A DNA stretch of 64,000 nt from Bacillus rubiinfantis (GCA_000752035.1 CCFE01000018.1:62001-126000); one strand, 5' to 3'; shown: positions 42,770-52,839, counted from the first letter of the stretch. Notes: a model not told the origin generated them from the letters alone. Numbers and translations are program-made.

Positions 42770-44027
42770 ACCAACGAAAGATAGTCGAATAGAGTGGATT
42801 GGTGAGATTCCCGTACATTGGGAGGTAGGTAAGGTAAAACATTTATTCTTTAGAAGTAAAGAAATAAATAATGAGAACAATCCTAAAGTACTTTCTCTTG
42901 CAAGAAGTGGTATTAAAGAGAGAAATATTTCAAATAATGAAGGCCAACTAGCTGCTAGTTATGACAACTACAGTATAGTAAAAGAAGGCGATTTATTGTT
43001 AAACCCTATGGATTTAACAAGTGGAGCTAATTGTAATTACTCATTTATAGAAGGCGTTATTAGTCCTGCATATATCAATTTAAGAAGCAAAAATGAATGT
43101 TCTAGTAAATATTATGATTACTATTTTAAGTTACAATACTGGTCTTTAGTTTTCTTTGCACATGGAAAAGGGGTTTCATTTGAACATAGATGGACATTAA
43201 ATAATGAAACTTTAATGAACTTTGCTATTCCAATTCCACCAGTGGAAGAACAGGTTAAGATATCAAATTACTTAGATAATAAGGTTTCTCAAGTTGAGAA
43301 CCTAATTGACAAAACCAAACTTTCTATTATTGAATTAAAAAAATACATGCAATCACTTATAATCGAAGCTGTTACTAAAGGGTTAACTCCAAATGTGGAA
43401 ATGAAAGAGACTGGTGTGGAATGGCTAGGTAGCATTCCATTTCATTGGAAAGTTAGTAAGTTGAAAAACATCTTTGAAATAAAAAAAATTATTGCAAATG
43501 ATTTAGGTTATGATGTTCTATCAGTAACCCAAAAGGGATTGAAAATCAAAGATATTCAAAGTAATGAGGGTCAGCTTTCCTCTGATTACAGTAAATACCA
43601 AATTGTAGAGATCAATGATTTTGTTATGAATCATATGGACTTATTAACTGGTTGGGTTGATTGTTCTAAGTATATTGGTGTAACAAGTCCTGATTATCGC
43701 GTGTTTAGATTTAAAAACAATATTGATTTTAATCATGAGTATTTTAAATACTTGTTACAGGGCTGTTACTTAAATAAAACCTTCTATGGATTTGGTCAAG
43801 GAGTGTCAAATCATGGTAGATGGAGATTGCCGACAGATGAGTTTTTGAATTTTTATTTTCCTATTCCTAGTATTGAAGAGCAAAATCAAATCGTTAATTT
43901 TTTAACAAGGAAAATACAAAAAATTGATGAACTCATTGATAGTAAAGAAGAGCTTCTTAACGAAATGGAACAATTTAAGAGGTCACTCATTTATGAATAT
44001 GTCACAGGTAAAAAGGAGGTCATTTAA
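42762..44027 (+). CDS. hsdS: Type I restriction-modification specificity subunit HsdS
   Basis: The 421-aa protein has two target recognition domains with parallel starts (EWIGEIPVHWEV near residue 10; EWLGSIPFHWKV near 225). Each ends in a coiled-coil conserved region (VEEQVKISNYLDNKVSQVENL; SIEEQNQIVNFLTRKIQKID). The two halves recognize the two parts of a bipartite site. GGAGG precedes the ATG, and the stop touches the hsdR start. Confidence 0.95.
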   Translation: MSRPTKDSRIEWIGEIPVHWEVGKVKHLFFRSKEINNENNPKVLSLARSGIKERNISNNEGQLAASYDNYSIVKEGDLLLNPMDLTSGANCNYSFIEGVISPAYINLRSKNECSSKYYDYYFKLQYWSLVFFAHGKGVSFEHRWTLNNETLMNFAIPIPPVEEQVKISNYLDNKVSQVENLIDKTKLSIIELKKYMQSLIIEAVTKGLTPNVEMKETGVEWLGSIPFHWKVSKLKNIFEIKKIIANDLGYDVLSVTQKGLKIKDIQSNEGQLSSDYSKYQIVEINDFVMNHMDLLTGWVDCSKYIGVTSPDYRVFRFKNNIDFNHEYFKYLLQGCYLNKTFYGFGQGVSNHGRWRLPTDEFLNFYFPIPSIEEQNQIVNFLTRKIQKIDELIDSKEELLNEMEQFKRSLIYEYVTGKKEVI

Positions 44028-47000
44028 TTGACTATCCAAGATAATGAAAAACGTTTTGAAGAAGATATAGAGTCATATCTCTTAAATAAAGGTGGATACA
44101 TAAAGGGAAATCAAGTAAATTACAGTAAAGAAAAAGCGATTGATATAAGTCAGTTATTAGAGTATATCAGGGAAACACAAGAGAGAGCTTGGACACGGTA
44201 TGAAAAAATTTATAAGGATGAAACAGAGAAAAAGCTATACAAGCGACTTAATGATGAAATAGAAACCAATGGGTTACTTCATGTTCTTAGATATGGAATT
44301 ACCGATCGTGGAGTTAAGCTTAAAGTAGCTTCATTTCGACCTGAATCAACCTTAAACGAGAAGATAATTAAAGATTATAATTCAAATCGATTAACAGTAA
44401 CACGTCAATTTGCTTATTCAACTGAGAATAATAATACATTGGACATGGTCCTATCTTTAAATGGAATTCCAGTTGTAGCTTTAGAATTGAAGAATCAGAT
44501 TAAAGGACAATCTGTAGAAAATGCTAAAAAACAATTTATGTATGACCGGGATCCACGTGAACAAATTTTTCAATTCAATAAACGTGTGTTGGTATATTTC
44601 GCGGTAGATTTGTATGAGGTATGGATGACAACTAAATTAAACGGTAAAGATACTTTCTTTTTGCCGTTTAATCAGGGTTCTAACGGTGCAGGTGAAGTGG
44701 GTGGAGCTGGAAACCCTGTTAACCCGGAAGGATACGCAACAGCATATTTATGGGAAAAGGTTCTCGCAAAAGATAGTTTGATGGATATTTTGCAAAGATT
44801 TATGCATTTGGATGTAGAAAAGAAAAAGGTAATAAAGAATGGAAAAGAAACAACTAAAATCTCTTCAAAACTAATTTTCCCACGATTTCATCAGTTGGAT
44901 GTTGTAAGGAAATTAGTGAATCATGTTCGTATAAATGGTAGTGGTGAAAATTATTTAATCCAGCATAGTGCAGGTTCAGGAAAGTCAAATAGTATTGCTT
45001 GGCTGGCTTATCATTTATCAAGTTTGCACAATGAAGAGAATAAGTCTATTTTTTCTTCGGTAATTGTTGTGACTGATAGAACCGTATTAGACAGACAGTT
45101 ACAAGATACAATTTCAAGCTTTGACCATGTTACCGGGCTTGTAGAGACTATCGGTGAAAATAAATCCTCAAAGGATTTAAAAAATGCAATTAACGATGGG
45201 AAAAGAATAATCATTACTACTCTTCAAAAGTTCCCTGTTATTTATGAAGAGGTTGAAGTAAATAAAGGTAATAACTTTGCCATTATCGTTGATGAGGCCC
45301 ACTCTTCTCAAACAGGGACAAGTGCTAAAAAGTTAAAGTCAGCATTAGCTGATACTGAAGAAGCATTAAGAGAATATGCGGAGATTGAGGGAGAACTAGA
45401 AGCCAATCAATTGGATCAAGAAGATAAACTTGTTAAAGAATTGTTAACACATGGAAAACATAGTAATCTTAGCTTCTTTGCCTTTACTGCTACGCCGAAA
45501 GAAAAAACATTAGAGATGTTTGGCACAAAACAATCGGATGGTTCATTTAAACCATTTCATATCTATAGCATGAGACAAGCTATAGAAGAAGAATTTATTT
45601 TGGATGTCCTACAAAACTATATGACTTATAAAACATCATTTAGAATTGCTAAAGATGCACCAGATAATCCAGAACTCCCGGCTTCACAGGGGGTTAAAGC
45701 AATTCGTAGATATGAATCATTGCATCCACATAATTTGCAGCAAAAAACCGCGATTATGATTGAGCAATTTCGTGACGTAACGAGAAATAAAATTAAGGGA
45801 AGAGCAAAAGCAATGGTTGTTACAGCCTCCCGATTACATGCAGTACGTTACTTTCACGAGTTTAAAAATTATATAAAGAAAAAAGGCTACACTGATATGG
45901 ATGTTTTAGTGGCATTTTCAGGTGTAGTTAATGATAGAGATGAAGAGTTCCGAGAGTCTAGCTTGAATAAAACCAAAGATGGAAAAAGAATTTCTGAAAA
46001 CCAGCTAAAAGAAGAGTTTCATACTGACAGCTTTAATGTGTTGATTGTTGCTGAGAAATATCAGACAGGCTTTGATGAACCATTACTGCACACGATGTTT
46101 GTTGATAAAAAGTTATCGGGAGTAAAGGCTGTTCAAACATTGTCCAGATTAAATAGAATGCATCCTGATAAAGAGGATACCTTTATTTTGGATTTTGTTA
46201 ATGAAGCGGAGGATATTAAAAAAGCCTTTGAGCCGTACTATGAAGTAACTTCTTTAGATAAAGAAATTGATGTTAACTTGATTTATGACACTAAAACGAA
46301 ATTACGTAATTTCAAGGTTTATAATGATCAAGATATACAGCAATTAGTAAAGATGTATTTTAAAGAGGGGAAACAAACAGATACGGATTTAGGAAAAATG
46401 GCAAGTGCTTTAAAGCCGATCATTAATCGTTATCAGGAGCTTGATGATGAAACTCAGTATACATTTAGAGTAACTGTCCGTAATTTTAATAAGTGGTATT
46501 CCTATATTACACAATTAACTCGTATGTTCGATAAAGAATTACATGAAGAATACGTATTTACTTCTTACTTAATTAAATTTATTCCTAAGAATAAACGGGA
46601 AAATATAAATATTGAGGATAAGTTAAAACTTGAGTATTACAAATTGGAACGGACTTTCGAAGGTAACATTGCGTTAGAAAAAAATGCTGGTTATAATGTA
46701 TTGAAAAATCCTGAATCCATTGACACTGGGGTAAAGCCTCTAGAAGAAGATGAGCTATTGGAAAATATAATTAAACGTGTGAATGAGCGATTTGAAGGTA
46801 AATTTACAGATTCCGATAGGGTTATAGTAGAAGGAATTTACAAAAAAGCGGTTAGAGAAAACAAGAAGCTAAAACGATTTGCACAAAATAATGATGCAGA
46901 GATATTTGAAAAAAGTATTTTTCCAGATGTATTCGAAAGAGTGGCTCAGGAATTATATTTAGAACAAATGGGATCATATTCAAAACTTTTTGAGAACCGT

Positions 47001-47063
47001 TCATTTTACAATACTGTATTAGAAGAAGTGGCTAAAGAGGCCTATAAAGAGTTGAGAAAATGA
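44028..47063 (+). CDS. hsdR: Type I restriction endonuclease subunit HsdR
   Basis: The 1011-aa translocase-nuclease has the PD-(D/E)xK nuclease near the N-terminus (LDMVLSLNGIPVVALELKNQ). The SF2 helicase motifs are QHSAGSGKSNSIAWLA (Walker A), IIVDEAHSSQ (DEAH), FTATPKEKTL, and the late EKYQTGFDEPLLHTMFVDK and LSRLNRM. It starts with TTG directly after the hsdS stop and behind AAGGAGG. It appears intact, so the system should restrict as well as modify. Confidence 0.95.
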   Translation: MTIQDNEKRFEEDIESYLLNKGGYIKGNQVNYSKEKAIDISQLLEYIRETQERAWTRYEKIYKDETEKKLYKRLNDEIETNGLLHVLRYGITDRGVKLKVASFRPESTLNEKIIKDYNSNRLTVTRQFAYSTENNNTLDMVLSLNGIPVVALELKNQIKGQSVENAKKQFMYDRDPREQIFQFNKRVLVYFAVDLYEVWMTTKLNGKDTFFLPFNQGSNGAGEVGGAGNPVNPEGYATAYLWEKVLAKDSLMDILQRFMHLDVEKKKVIKNGKETTKISSKLIFPRFHQLDVVRKLVNHVRINGSGENYLIQHSAGSGKSNSIAWLAYHLSSLHNEENKSIFSSVIVVTDRTVLDRQLQDTISSFDHVTGLVETIGENKSSKDLKNAINDGKRIIITTLQKFPVIYEEVEVNKGNNFAIIVDEAHSSQTGTSAKKLKSALADTEEALREYAEIEGELEANQLDQEDKLVKELLTHGKHSNLSFFAFTATPKEKTLEMFGTKQSDGSFKPFHIYSMRQAIEEEFILDVLQNYMTYKTSFRIAKDAPDNPELPASQGVKAIRRYESLHPHNLQQKTAIMIEQFRDVTRNKIKGRAKAMVVTASRLHAVRYFHEFKNYIKKKGYTDMDVLVAFSGVVNDRDEEFRESSLNKTKDGKRISENQLKEEFHTDSFNVLIVAEKYQTGFDEPLLHTMFVDKKLSGVKAVQTLSRLNRMHPDKEDTFILDFVNEAEDIKKAFEPYYEVTSLDKEIDVNLIYDTKTKLRNFKVYNDQDIQQLVKMYFKEGKQTDTDLGKMASALKPIINRYQELDDETQYTFRVTVRNFNKWYSYITQLTRMFDKELHEEYVFTSYLIKFIPKNKRENINIEDKLKLEYYKLERTFEGNIALEKNAGYNVLKNPESIDTGVKPLEEDELLENIIKRVNERFEGKFTDSDRVIVEGIYKKAVRENKKLKRFAQNNDAEIFEKSIFPDVFERVAQELYLEQMGSYSKLFENRSFYNTVLEEVAKEAYKELRK

Positions 47064-47076
47064 TCTGGAAAGTATG

Positions 47077-47126
47077 AAAAAAGCCCCGATACACAAGGTA
47101 TATTTATTGCGTATTGGGGCTTTTCA
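47077..47126 (+). terminator. Terminator after hsdR
   Basis: AAAAAGCCCCGATAC pairs with GTATTGGGGCTTTT. It can also act for the convergent PHP-ATPase gene on the minus strand. Confidence 0.82.
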
Positions 47127-47176
47127 ATATTCAACAATTAACAAATAGAAATGATAAATTAATGTTACTGTTAATT

Positions 47177-49720
47177 TTATTTCCCAATTAAAATATCTTG
47201 ATAAAGAAACTGTCTATGTTTGAAGGATTCGACCCCACCTTCAAGTAAATTTACAATGTGTAATAAAATTGATTTTTCGGTAGGATATCCAGTTGCTTCT
47301 ACCCAGCCATTAGTGTTATTTGATGCCATGACAATTACCTGTTCCGCTTTGGAATTTGTAACAATTGTAGAGTTATGTGTTGCGATTATTACCTGCCGTT
47401 TTGATTTGGCTTTCCTTAAATCGCTTACCAAATTTTTATAGATATATCTATTATCTAAATTGTCTTCTGGCTGATCAATAATTAGTGGCGTATAATCATT
47501 TGAAAAATCACTGTAAGATAAAATGAATGATAACATAGCAACCACTTTTTGGCCTAAAGATAATTCTTTAACGCTTTTAAACATCTTTCCAACTGACCTG
47601 TTTGTTTCCATGTTATTTATATTAAATTCTAAATCAAATTCATCAATATCCAGTAAGTAGTTTTTTATTAGTTCGACTGCATGAGGTAATCCGTTTTCCA
47701 GTACTCTTCGGCGTATAATATCAAAAAATGTTGTTACATTATTACTCGATATATCAATAATTCCCTCGTCTACTTGTTTTTTAGATAGGGAAGAAGTATG
47801 TTTTTTGATATTCTCCAAATCTAATATTTTATTATAATTCTTTTCGCTAAGTAATAAAAAAACATTAATAGGATCAGATTTTTCACTTAAAAGAGATAAA
47901 TATTCAATTAAATCTTCAATTTTTATGTTGAATTTCTCAAAATAATTATCTGAATTTTCCATTTTTACTTCTAAAATTTCAACCCAGTTAAGCATTAACT
48001 CATTAATATTTTTTTGGTAGTAGGTGATTTTTAATTGATTTACATGGTTAGCATTAAAACTGTCAAGTGTATTATATACAGTAATCTTCCTGTCTTTTAA
48101 GATAGCTGGTAACTCTTTGTATTTCTGTTTTAAACCTTTAATAGTAGTGATATTACCAACCCTCCTTTTGTCGGAAAGTACTTCATTTTTGAACATCATT
48201 TCTCGGATAAAATCAGTAATTTCATCTGAGCTGGAGGTTCTTACCAACTCATTCACAGAATATCTTCTATAAAAAAAGTTTGAAAGGAGACTTTTCTTAT
48301 TCTTTGTTATTTCCTCAATATACTCTTGGTTTTGAATGATGGTTTTTTTAAAGAGCTGAATATACATTTCTAATGATATATCTTTTATTTTCTTAGGTTC
48401 AAAGATAAATTTCTTGTCATATTTATAATTGTCAAGGTCATTGTTAAAATACCCTAAGATAGAAGTATACTGCTTTTTATCCATTTTAGGAGTATTGAAA
48501 ATAATATAATAATCCTCACTATTGTATGAGCAAACAACACAAACCCTTCCTTGTTTACAAATATTTTCCAAAGTTTTCTCGTCGTAAACATTTTGAGAAA
48601 GGACAAAATTGATGGTATTTAAAACAGTACTTTTTCCTGTTCCTCTACCGCCTATAAAACAATTAAGTGATTCAGAAAATGATATACTAAAATTTCCGTT
48701 TCCATTTATTCCTGAGAGAAATCCATCTTCTTCAACCACAATACCTTTAATGAATACATTTGGTTTTTCAGGTTCCTTATATTCGGTTGAAATCTCGAAG
48801 TCTCTGATTGCATTTTTTAACATTGTAAAGTTGACTTTTTGTCCTTTAATCCAAAAGGGCTTAGTTGCTAACGCATCTAAACTGTGTGAATCCTCATCTA
48901 ATACAAAATTATAATCCTCATTGGTGTATCTTTTTAAATTTTCTATCACTCTCGGAATTTTATCTAAATAAGACACACCTAATAATTTATTATCTATTGA
49001 ATTAAACAAACGATCTTTGTATCCACCACTTAGAAAGTCCGGCTTAAAGATATCTGAACTATTTATATGGGCAATATAGCCAATTCCGCCAAGTTCATTT
49101 ATTTTTGTTAAGACATTCAAGCTTGTTTGGTATGTCCCTGATATACAATCCATTATGTTACTAGAAATCCAATTGTTTAGGAGATTAATTGTCTCTTGCT
49201 TAGCATCAAATATACCTACAACGTGACATTTATCAGCACAGGAAATTTCAATACCTAATAAAGTATCTGTATATATTTTATAAGAAAAAGAATTATTAAT
49301 AATATTTATAGCCTGAACGAGCTTTTCATACCCTAAGATGGTATTGTGATCAGTAATAACAGCTAATTTTACATTCTCATCCGCCAATTTTTTGGCCATT
49401 AATAAGTATGTTAAATATTCTTTTAATGTTTCAAAATATTTATTTTGGTTTGCAATTTCCATTGCTTCTTCAAAAGTTAAGCTGTTTTCAGGAAATAGGT
49501 GTTCCTTTATGGCTATGCTAAATAAATCTTCATTTGACATTTCCGTATATTTTTCAGCTGTTAAACTTTCAAATAATCTATAATCATGAGAAGCTGGTGT
49601 ATGAATATGGAATACTGATTTATGATAATCTGCGTATTTTTTTCTTTTTGAGTTGATTGCTAAATCAATATCATTAACAAAACTGTTTTTTACGAGTGTT
49701 TTATTGTAGGTTAAATTTAT
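47177..49720 (-). CDS. PHP-domain AAA/ABC-type ATPase, TrlF-like (non-AUG start)
   Basis: An N-terminal PHP phosphoesterase domain (FHIHTPASHD at residues 37-46; VITDHNTI; VGIFDAK; YIAHINSSD; VLDEDSHSLDA) is joined to an SMC-like ATPase with Walker A FIGGRGTGKST, a long middle insertion, the signature-like VKELSLGQKVVAML, Walker B PLIIDQPEDNLDN and ATHNST. The first ATG (49540) would delete the HxH metal ligands. The open frame continues 60 codons up to AGGAGG (49729-49734), with no ATG, GTG, TTG or CTG. An ATA at 49720 has ideal 8-nt spacing; an ATT at 49726 is the other option. It sits beside the restriction system and is probably anti-phage (inference). Confidence 0.78.
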   Translation of the reverse strand: MNLTYNKTLVKNSFVNDIDLAINSKRKKYADYHKSVFHIHTPASHDYRLFESLTAEKYTEMSNEDLFSIAIKEHLFPENSLTFEEAMEIANQNKYFETLKEYLTYLLMAKKLADENVKLAVITDHNTILGYEKLVQAINIINNSFSYKIYTDTLLGIEISCADKCHVVGIFDAKQETINLLNNWISSNIMDCISGTYQTSLNVLTKINELGGIGYIAHINSSDIFKPDFLSGGYKDRLFNSIDNKLLGVSYLDKIPRVIENLKRYTNEDYNFVLDEDSHSLDALATKPFWIKGQKVNFTMLKNAIRDFEISTEYKEPEKPNVFIKGIVVEEDGFLSGINGNGNFSISFSESLNCFIGGRGTGKSTVLNTINFVLSQNVYDEKTLENICKQGRVCVVCSYNSEDYYIIFNTPKMDKKQYTSILGYFNNDLDNYKYDKKFIFEPKKIKDISLEMYIQLFKKTIIQNQEYIEEITKNKKSLLSNFFYRRYSVNELVRTSSSDEITDFIREMMFKNEVLSDKRRVGNITTIKGLKQKYKELPAILKDRKITVYNTLDSFNANHVNQLKITYYQKNINELMLNWVEILEVKMENSDNYFEKFNIKIEDLIEYLSLLSEKSDPINVFLLLSEKNYNKILDLENIKKHTSSLSKKQVDEGIIDISSNNVTTFFDIIRRRVLENGLPHAVELIKNYLLDIDEFDLEFNINNMETNRSVGKMFKSVKELSLGQKVVAMLSFILSYSDFSNDYTPLIIDQPEDNLDNRYIYKNLVSDLRKAKSKRQVIIATHNSTIVTNSKAEQVIVMASNNTNGWVEATGYPTEKSILLHIVNLLEGGVESFKHRQFLYQDILIGK

Positions 49721-49874
49721 TTTAATTGCCTCCTAACTATTAACGCAATCCACGATTGAACACGATTATAGTATAATTTTACTAGATATTTAATAGTTCG
49801 GATAGATGGAGTAAACAAGAAAAACAATTGAAAATGATGGATCCTATATCAAGAAACCGGAAAGGGATGATCCA

Positions 49875-50096
49875 ATGAAAAAAATACTTATAAACAAAGT
49901 ACGCTGCAAAAAGTGCAATGACATCATCGAGTCAAAACATAGCAATGATTTTAAGCGATGTAAGTGTGGTGCAATTTTCATAGACGGTGGTCAGGACTTT
50001 CAACGTTACGGATGGGGAATCAATCATTCTGAAGAAAAAGCTCATCTAGAGGATTATATTGATTTTAGTTACTCTGTTTATGAAGAAAATAGTTGA
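49875..50096 (+). CDS. Small zinc-ribbon protein (DUF7695-like)
   Basis: The 73-aa protein has two CxxC-type pairs (VRCKKCNDIIESKHSNDFKRCKCG, split) and the conserved AIFIDGGQDFQRYGW tail. The pattern is widespread in Bacillus phages and genomes, with no known function. It starts with ATG behind GGAAAGGGATGA. It diverges from the PHP-ATPase gene. Confidence 0.7.
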   Translation: MKKILINKVRCKKCNDIIESKHSNDFKRCKCGAIFIDGGQDFQRYGWGINHSEEKAHLEDYIDFSYSVYEENS

Positions 50097-50681
50097 ATAG
50101 CTGCTAGGCAGCCTAGCGTGAATTAATAATGGGTAAGATAGAGAGTGTTCGCTTTGATAAATGGTGAATTATAAGGTAAGTAAGTAAAATCATCCTTGAT
50201 ATTTATGGATTAGTTTGGAATAATATATTTGCATGAAGCGGCCTCTGGCCGGAAATTTTTATGGTTTTTGGTAGGAACCATAAAAAATTAGGTCCCCCAG
50301 TTCAAAACTGTGTGGACCTTTTTACATTTTAGATTCGAATCTTACGTTAAATGAAAAGCTTTATACAATCGGGTCAGATTGTGGAGGAACTCAGGTATTT
50401 GTAGTAGACTAAATGACGCGCAATAAACAATCTCTTTTTCAGAGCATTTTGTGAAGAATTCCGCTTAAACAAACGGATAGAAGCTTAATAAGCTAATCTA
50501 TAAAGAGGCATAGAACCATAAGGGTTTATGTCCTTATTAATTGAATATTCGATTGTGTAGACAAAAAACAAAAATGGCAACGTTCAATATGATTAATTAA
50601 ATGCCAGCATAGTTCATCCAAGATAACTTGGTATTTTGTTGTGTTGGAAACCTTTGAATATACTAATATAAGTTATATTTT
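50097..50681. other. Gene-free stretch with a terminator-like hairpin
   Basis: These 585 bp contain no frame with a credible start and codon pattern. A hairpin TTATGGTT/AACCATAA (near 50257-50284) and a terminator-like AGGTCC/GGACCT stem with TTTTTAC tail (about 50290-50325) are present. The sequence looks like decayed intergenic or gene debris. Confidence 0.5.
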
Positions 50682-51326
50682 TCATTCTTTTATGTTCAAA
50701 TCTACTTGTGGCTGGTTAGAGTATAATTCATTAACTAGTAGTATCAGAGCTTCATTCAATTCATATCGTGCAATTTTCCCTTTGAACTCTAAACCACGGA
50801 TGTAGTCTATTTCACTATCTTGGGTGTCGAATACGCGATTCTCTTGATTTGGTAATATAGATGCAAGGTGAAGATCATGTAGCCTATCAAAAAAATTAGG
50901 AAAGCCCTCTGCTGAAAGAAACTTGTTAAAAGACTCTCTCATATGTTTCCTCATGTAAGATGCTTCATTTTCAGGGTGAGTAATTTCTCTTATGGCTTTT
51001 ATCGCTTCGCCATTCAAGCCCATATAAGAACACGCCTTCTCCACTGAAAACGAGGTCTCATCAGTTTCACCAATGAGATAGCCAACATCTACACTAAAGA
51101 AATCTGCAATTAGATGCATAGTATCGAATTTTGGAAAGCCAACTTCTCCATTTTTATTTTTGGCTCCTGTATTCATCCATCGGCTGACATCTTTTTGGCC
51201 ATAACTAGTTCCATATTTATTGTTTAGGGCTTCAGCAAAGGATGCTTGAGTATATCTGCCTGCATCCATACACTTTTTTAATCTAATTTTCCAGTACGTT
51301 TCCTTTTCTTTTAATAAGTCATCCAT
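50682..51326 (-). CDS. XRE-type helix-turn-helix regulator 2
   Basis: The 214-aa protein has an N-terminal Cro/CI-like DNA-binding domain (YTQASFAEALNNKYGTSYGQKDVSRW, split; FPKFDTMHLIADFFSVDVGYLIGE), then an acidic helical region of unknown function. GGAGGT lies 10 nt before the ATG at 51326. It stands apart from the integrase-linked repressor and may be a second phage- or plasmid-derived repressor. Confidence 0.75.
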   Translation of the reverse strand: MDDLLKEKETYWKIRLKKCMDAGRYTQASFAEALNNKYGTSYGQKDVSRWMNTGAKNKNGEVGFPKFDTMHLIADFFSVDVGYLIGETDETSFSVEKACSYMGLNGEAIKAIREITHPENEASYMRKHMRESFNKFLSAEGFPNFFDRLHDLHLASILPNQENRVFDTQDSEIDYIRGLEFKGKIARYELNEALILLVNELYSNQPQVDLNIKE

Positions 51327-51344
51327 GTTATAGAGAACCTCCAT

Positions 51345-51528
51345 TCGAGATGAATTATATACCTTGCGTAAGTCTTGTACAACCTAAAATTACGCGCTAT
51401 CATTATGTTAGAAAAGCCAAAGGAACAGCAGAAAAACGAGAAAAGAAATTTTTTCATGCAAAGGGCGTATTAACAAAAAAAAGAGACTAACTGAGGTAAA
51501 TACTTTATGAGAATGTCTGTTGGAATAA
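51345..51528. other. Gap with fragment of a decayed reading frame
   Basis: A stop-terminated stretch 51395-51490 reads RYHYVRKAKGTAEKREKK and onwards without a start or ribosome site. It is likely the remains of a gene end. Nothing else is seen. Confidence 0.3.
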
Positions 51529-51747
51529 TTGGAAAAAATAGGAATTACAGTTAAAGAAGTATATTTGTTTTTGAAAGACAAGGGCTTCCTCGATGGCGAA
51601 GAAGGCAATTGGTCCTTAACGGAACTAGGTAAGCAAGTTGGTGGTCAAATTAGGCAAAAAGATAATGGAGAGGGTGGGTTCTGTAGACGCACATGGTCAG
51701 TTTTATCGTGGGATGAAAAAATAGTCAATAAATTGAAAATGAAATAA
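51529..51747 (+). CDS. Small hypothetical protein, possibly a gene fragment
   Basis: The 72-codon frame (VKEVYLFLKDKGFLDGEE ... WSLTELGKQVGGQIR ... SVLSWDEKIVNKL) resembles the short winged C-terminal domains of phage antirepressor-like proteins. It opens with TTG and has no ribosome site in front, so it may be the 3' remnant of a longer gene. No function is assigned. Confidence 0.4.
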   Translation: MEKIGITVKEVYLFLKDKGFLDGEEGNWSLTELGKQVGGQIRQKDNGEGGFCRRTWSVLSWDEKIVNKLKMK

Positions 51748-51878
51748 TCCAGTAGCAATTACAACTTTATTTGCAACTATGACAATCATCCCCGTTGTTA
51801 GAGCGGAAGTAAATTAATACTGGATTAAAGCAAATTTACAAGAAATACTAAATCAAATAGCTAAGGGTGATGATTAAA

Positions 51879-52097
51879 ATGGAAAATAACAAAAATGAAA
51901 AAGATTATGCCGAATATAACCATAATAACAAAACGGTTAGATTTGGTGGCAAGCCAGCAATTATTGTTTCAGTATTTGCAGGTGTAACTTTAGTAGGACT
52001 TGCAGGTGGAATTACATACATCATGACTAGAAATCCAGAAGCAACAAAAGAGGTAGCAACTAAAGTATTAAAGGAAGTAACAAAACACGCAGCATAA
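51879..52097 (+). CDS. Small single-pass membrane protein
   Basis: The 72-aa protein has a charged N-terminus, one hydrophobic segment (AIIVSVFAGVTLVGLAGGI, about residues 27-45) and a Lys-rich amphipathic tail (TKEVATKVLKEVTKHAA). AAGGG lies upstream of ATG 51879. A 19-codon fragment ending in QIAKGDD-stop lies just upstream in another frame, showing that the surroundings are decaying. The function is unknown. Confidence 0.55.
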   Translation: MENNKNEKDYAEYNHNNKTVRFGGKPAIIVSVFAGVTLVGLAGGITYIMTRNPEATKEVATKVLKEVTKHAA

Positions 52098-52116
52098 AAA
52101 CAAAAAACATCATTGA

Positions 52117-52160
52117 TAACCTTTAAAAAAGCCTCTAAACATTGTAGCGGCTTTTTCTAA
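52117..52160 (+). terminator. Terminator after the small membrane protein gene
   Basis: AAAAAGCC pairs with GGCTTTTT around a 15-nt loop, with T-rich tail. Confidence 0.65.
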
Positions 52161-52443
52161 CTTCTTAATTTATGTGATATAGATCAGACTAATCGACTTA
52201 TCATAAGTAAATTTGTTGTTTTAAGAGGCAAATTTAATGGAATGGGTTAAAAAGGGGTAATGTGTAATATAAAATAATAATGTAATAGATATTTTATTTT
52301 CTTTTTTTTATGAGCAAATTTAATAAAAACGGCCTTTTGGTCAAGATATCAGTTAAAAATCATCGGTAAGATGTGTGACGAGAAAAATCGTTGGCATTCT
52401 TAGCGATGTTTTTTTATATAAAAAATCAAATGGAGGGAAACAA
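52161..52443. other. AT-rich gap without genes
   Basis: Nothing coding is seen. The last 80 bp carry a weak hairpin (AATCGTTGG ... TAGCGATG) before the ribosome site TGGAGGGA of the next gene. Confidence 0.4.
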
Positions 52444-52692
52444 ATGAAACAATTAGAAAAATATTATGTAGTAAGAAAAACAAAGAAGACAGATGAAGAA
52501 TTCGCGATGATTGATGCAATGACGCTGGATGAAGCAAGAGCAATCTTTGAAGTTCGGCATAAAGCAAATAAGGAAGCAATGATAGAAGGAGAGGCATTTT
52601 ACATTTTTCAAGCAAACGAAATGCCGATGTTTGATGAAAATCATCGATTAGTATTTCCGAAAGGTTCAATGAGTATTATTGAAAAATGGTAA
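52444..52692 (+). CDS. Hypothetical protein (82 aa)
   Basis: The frame MKQLEKYYVVRKTKKTDEEF ... GSMSIIEKW is preceded by a good GGAGGG ribosome site, and a clear terminator follows. The composition is acidic and soluble with a mixed alpha-beta pattern. I do not recognize the family; it is probably an accessory gene of the element. Confidence 0.6.
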   Translation: MKQLEKYYVVRKTKKTDEEFAMIDAMTLDEARAIFEVRHKANKEAMIEGEAFYIFQANEMPMFDENHRLVFPKGSMSIIEKW

Positions 52693-52715
52693 AAATGAAG
52701 GTTTAAAGATATGAA

Positions 52716-52757
52716 AAGATGGCTTCTGTTAGATTCTAACAGGAGTCATTTTTTTGT
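52716..52757 (+). terminator. Terminator after the 82-aa gene
   Basis: GGCTTCTGTTAGA pairs with TCTAACAGGAGTC and is followed by seven T residues. Confidence 0.85.
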
Positions 52758-52839
52758 ACATATTACTTACTATAAAGTTGATAATTGTATGGAAAGTGTC
52801 TTAAACATCAATTGTTCCGTGTATTACTGGAATACTTTG

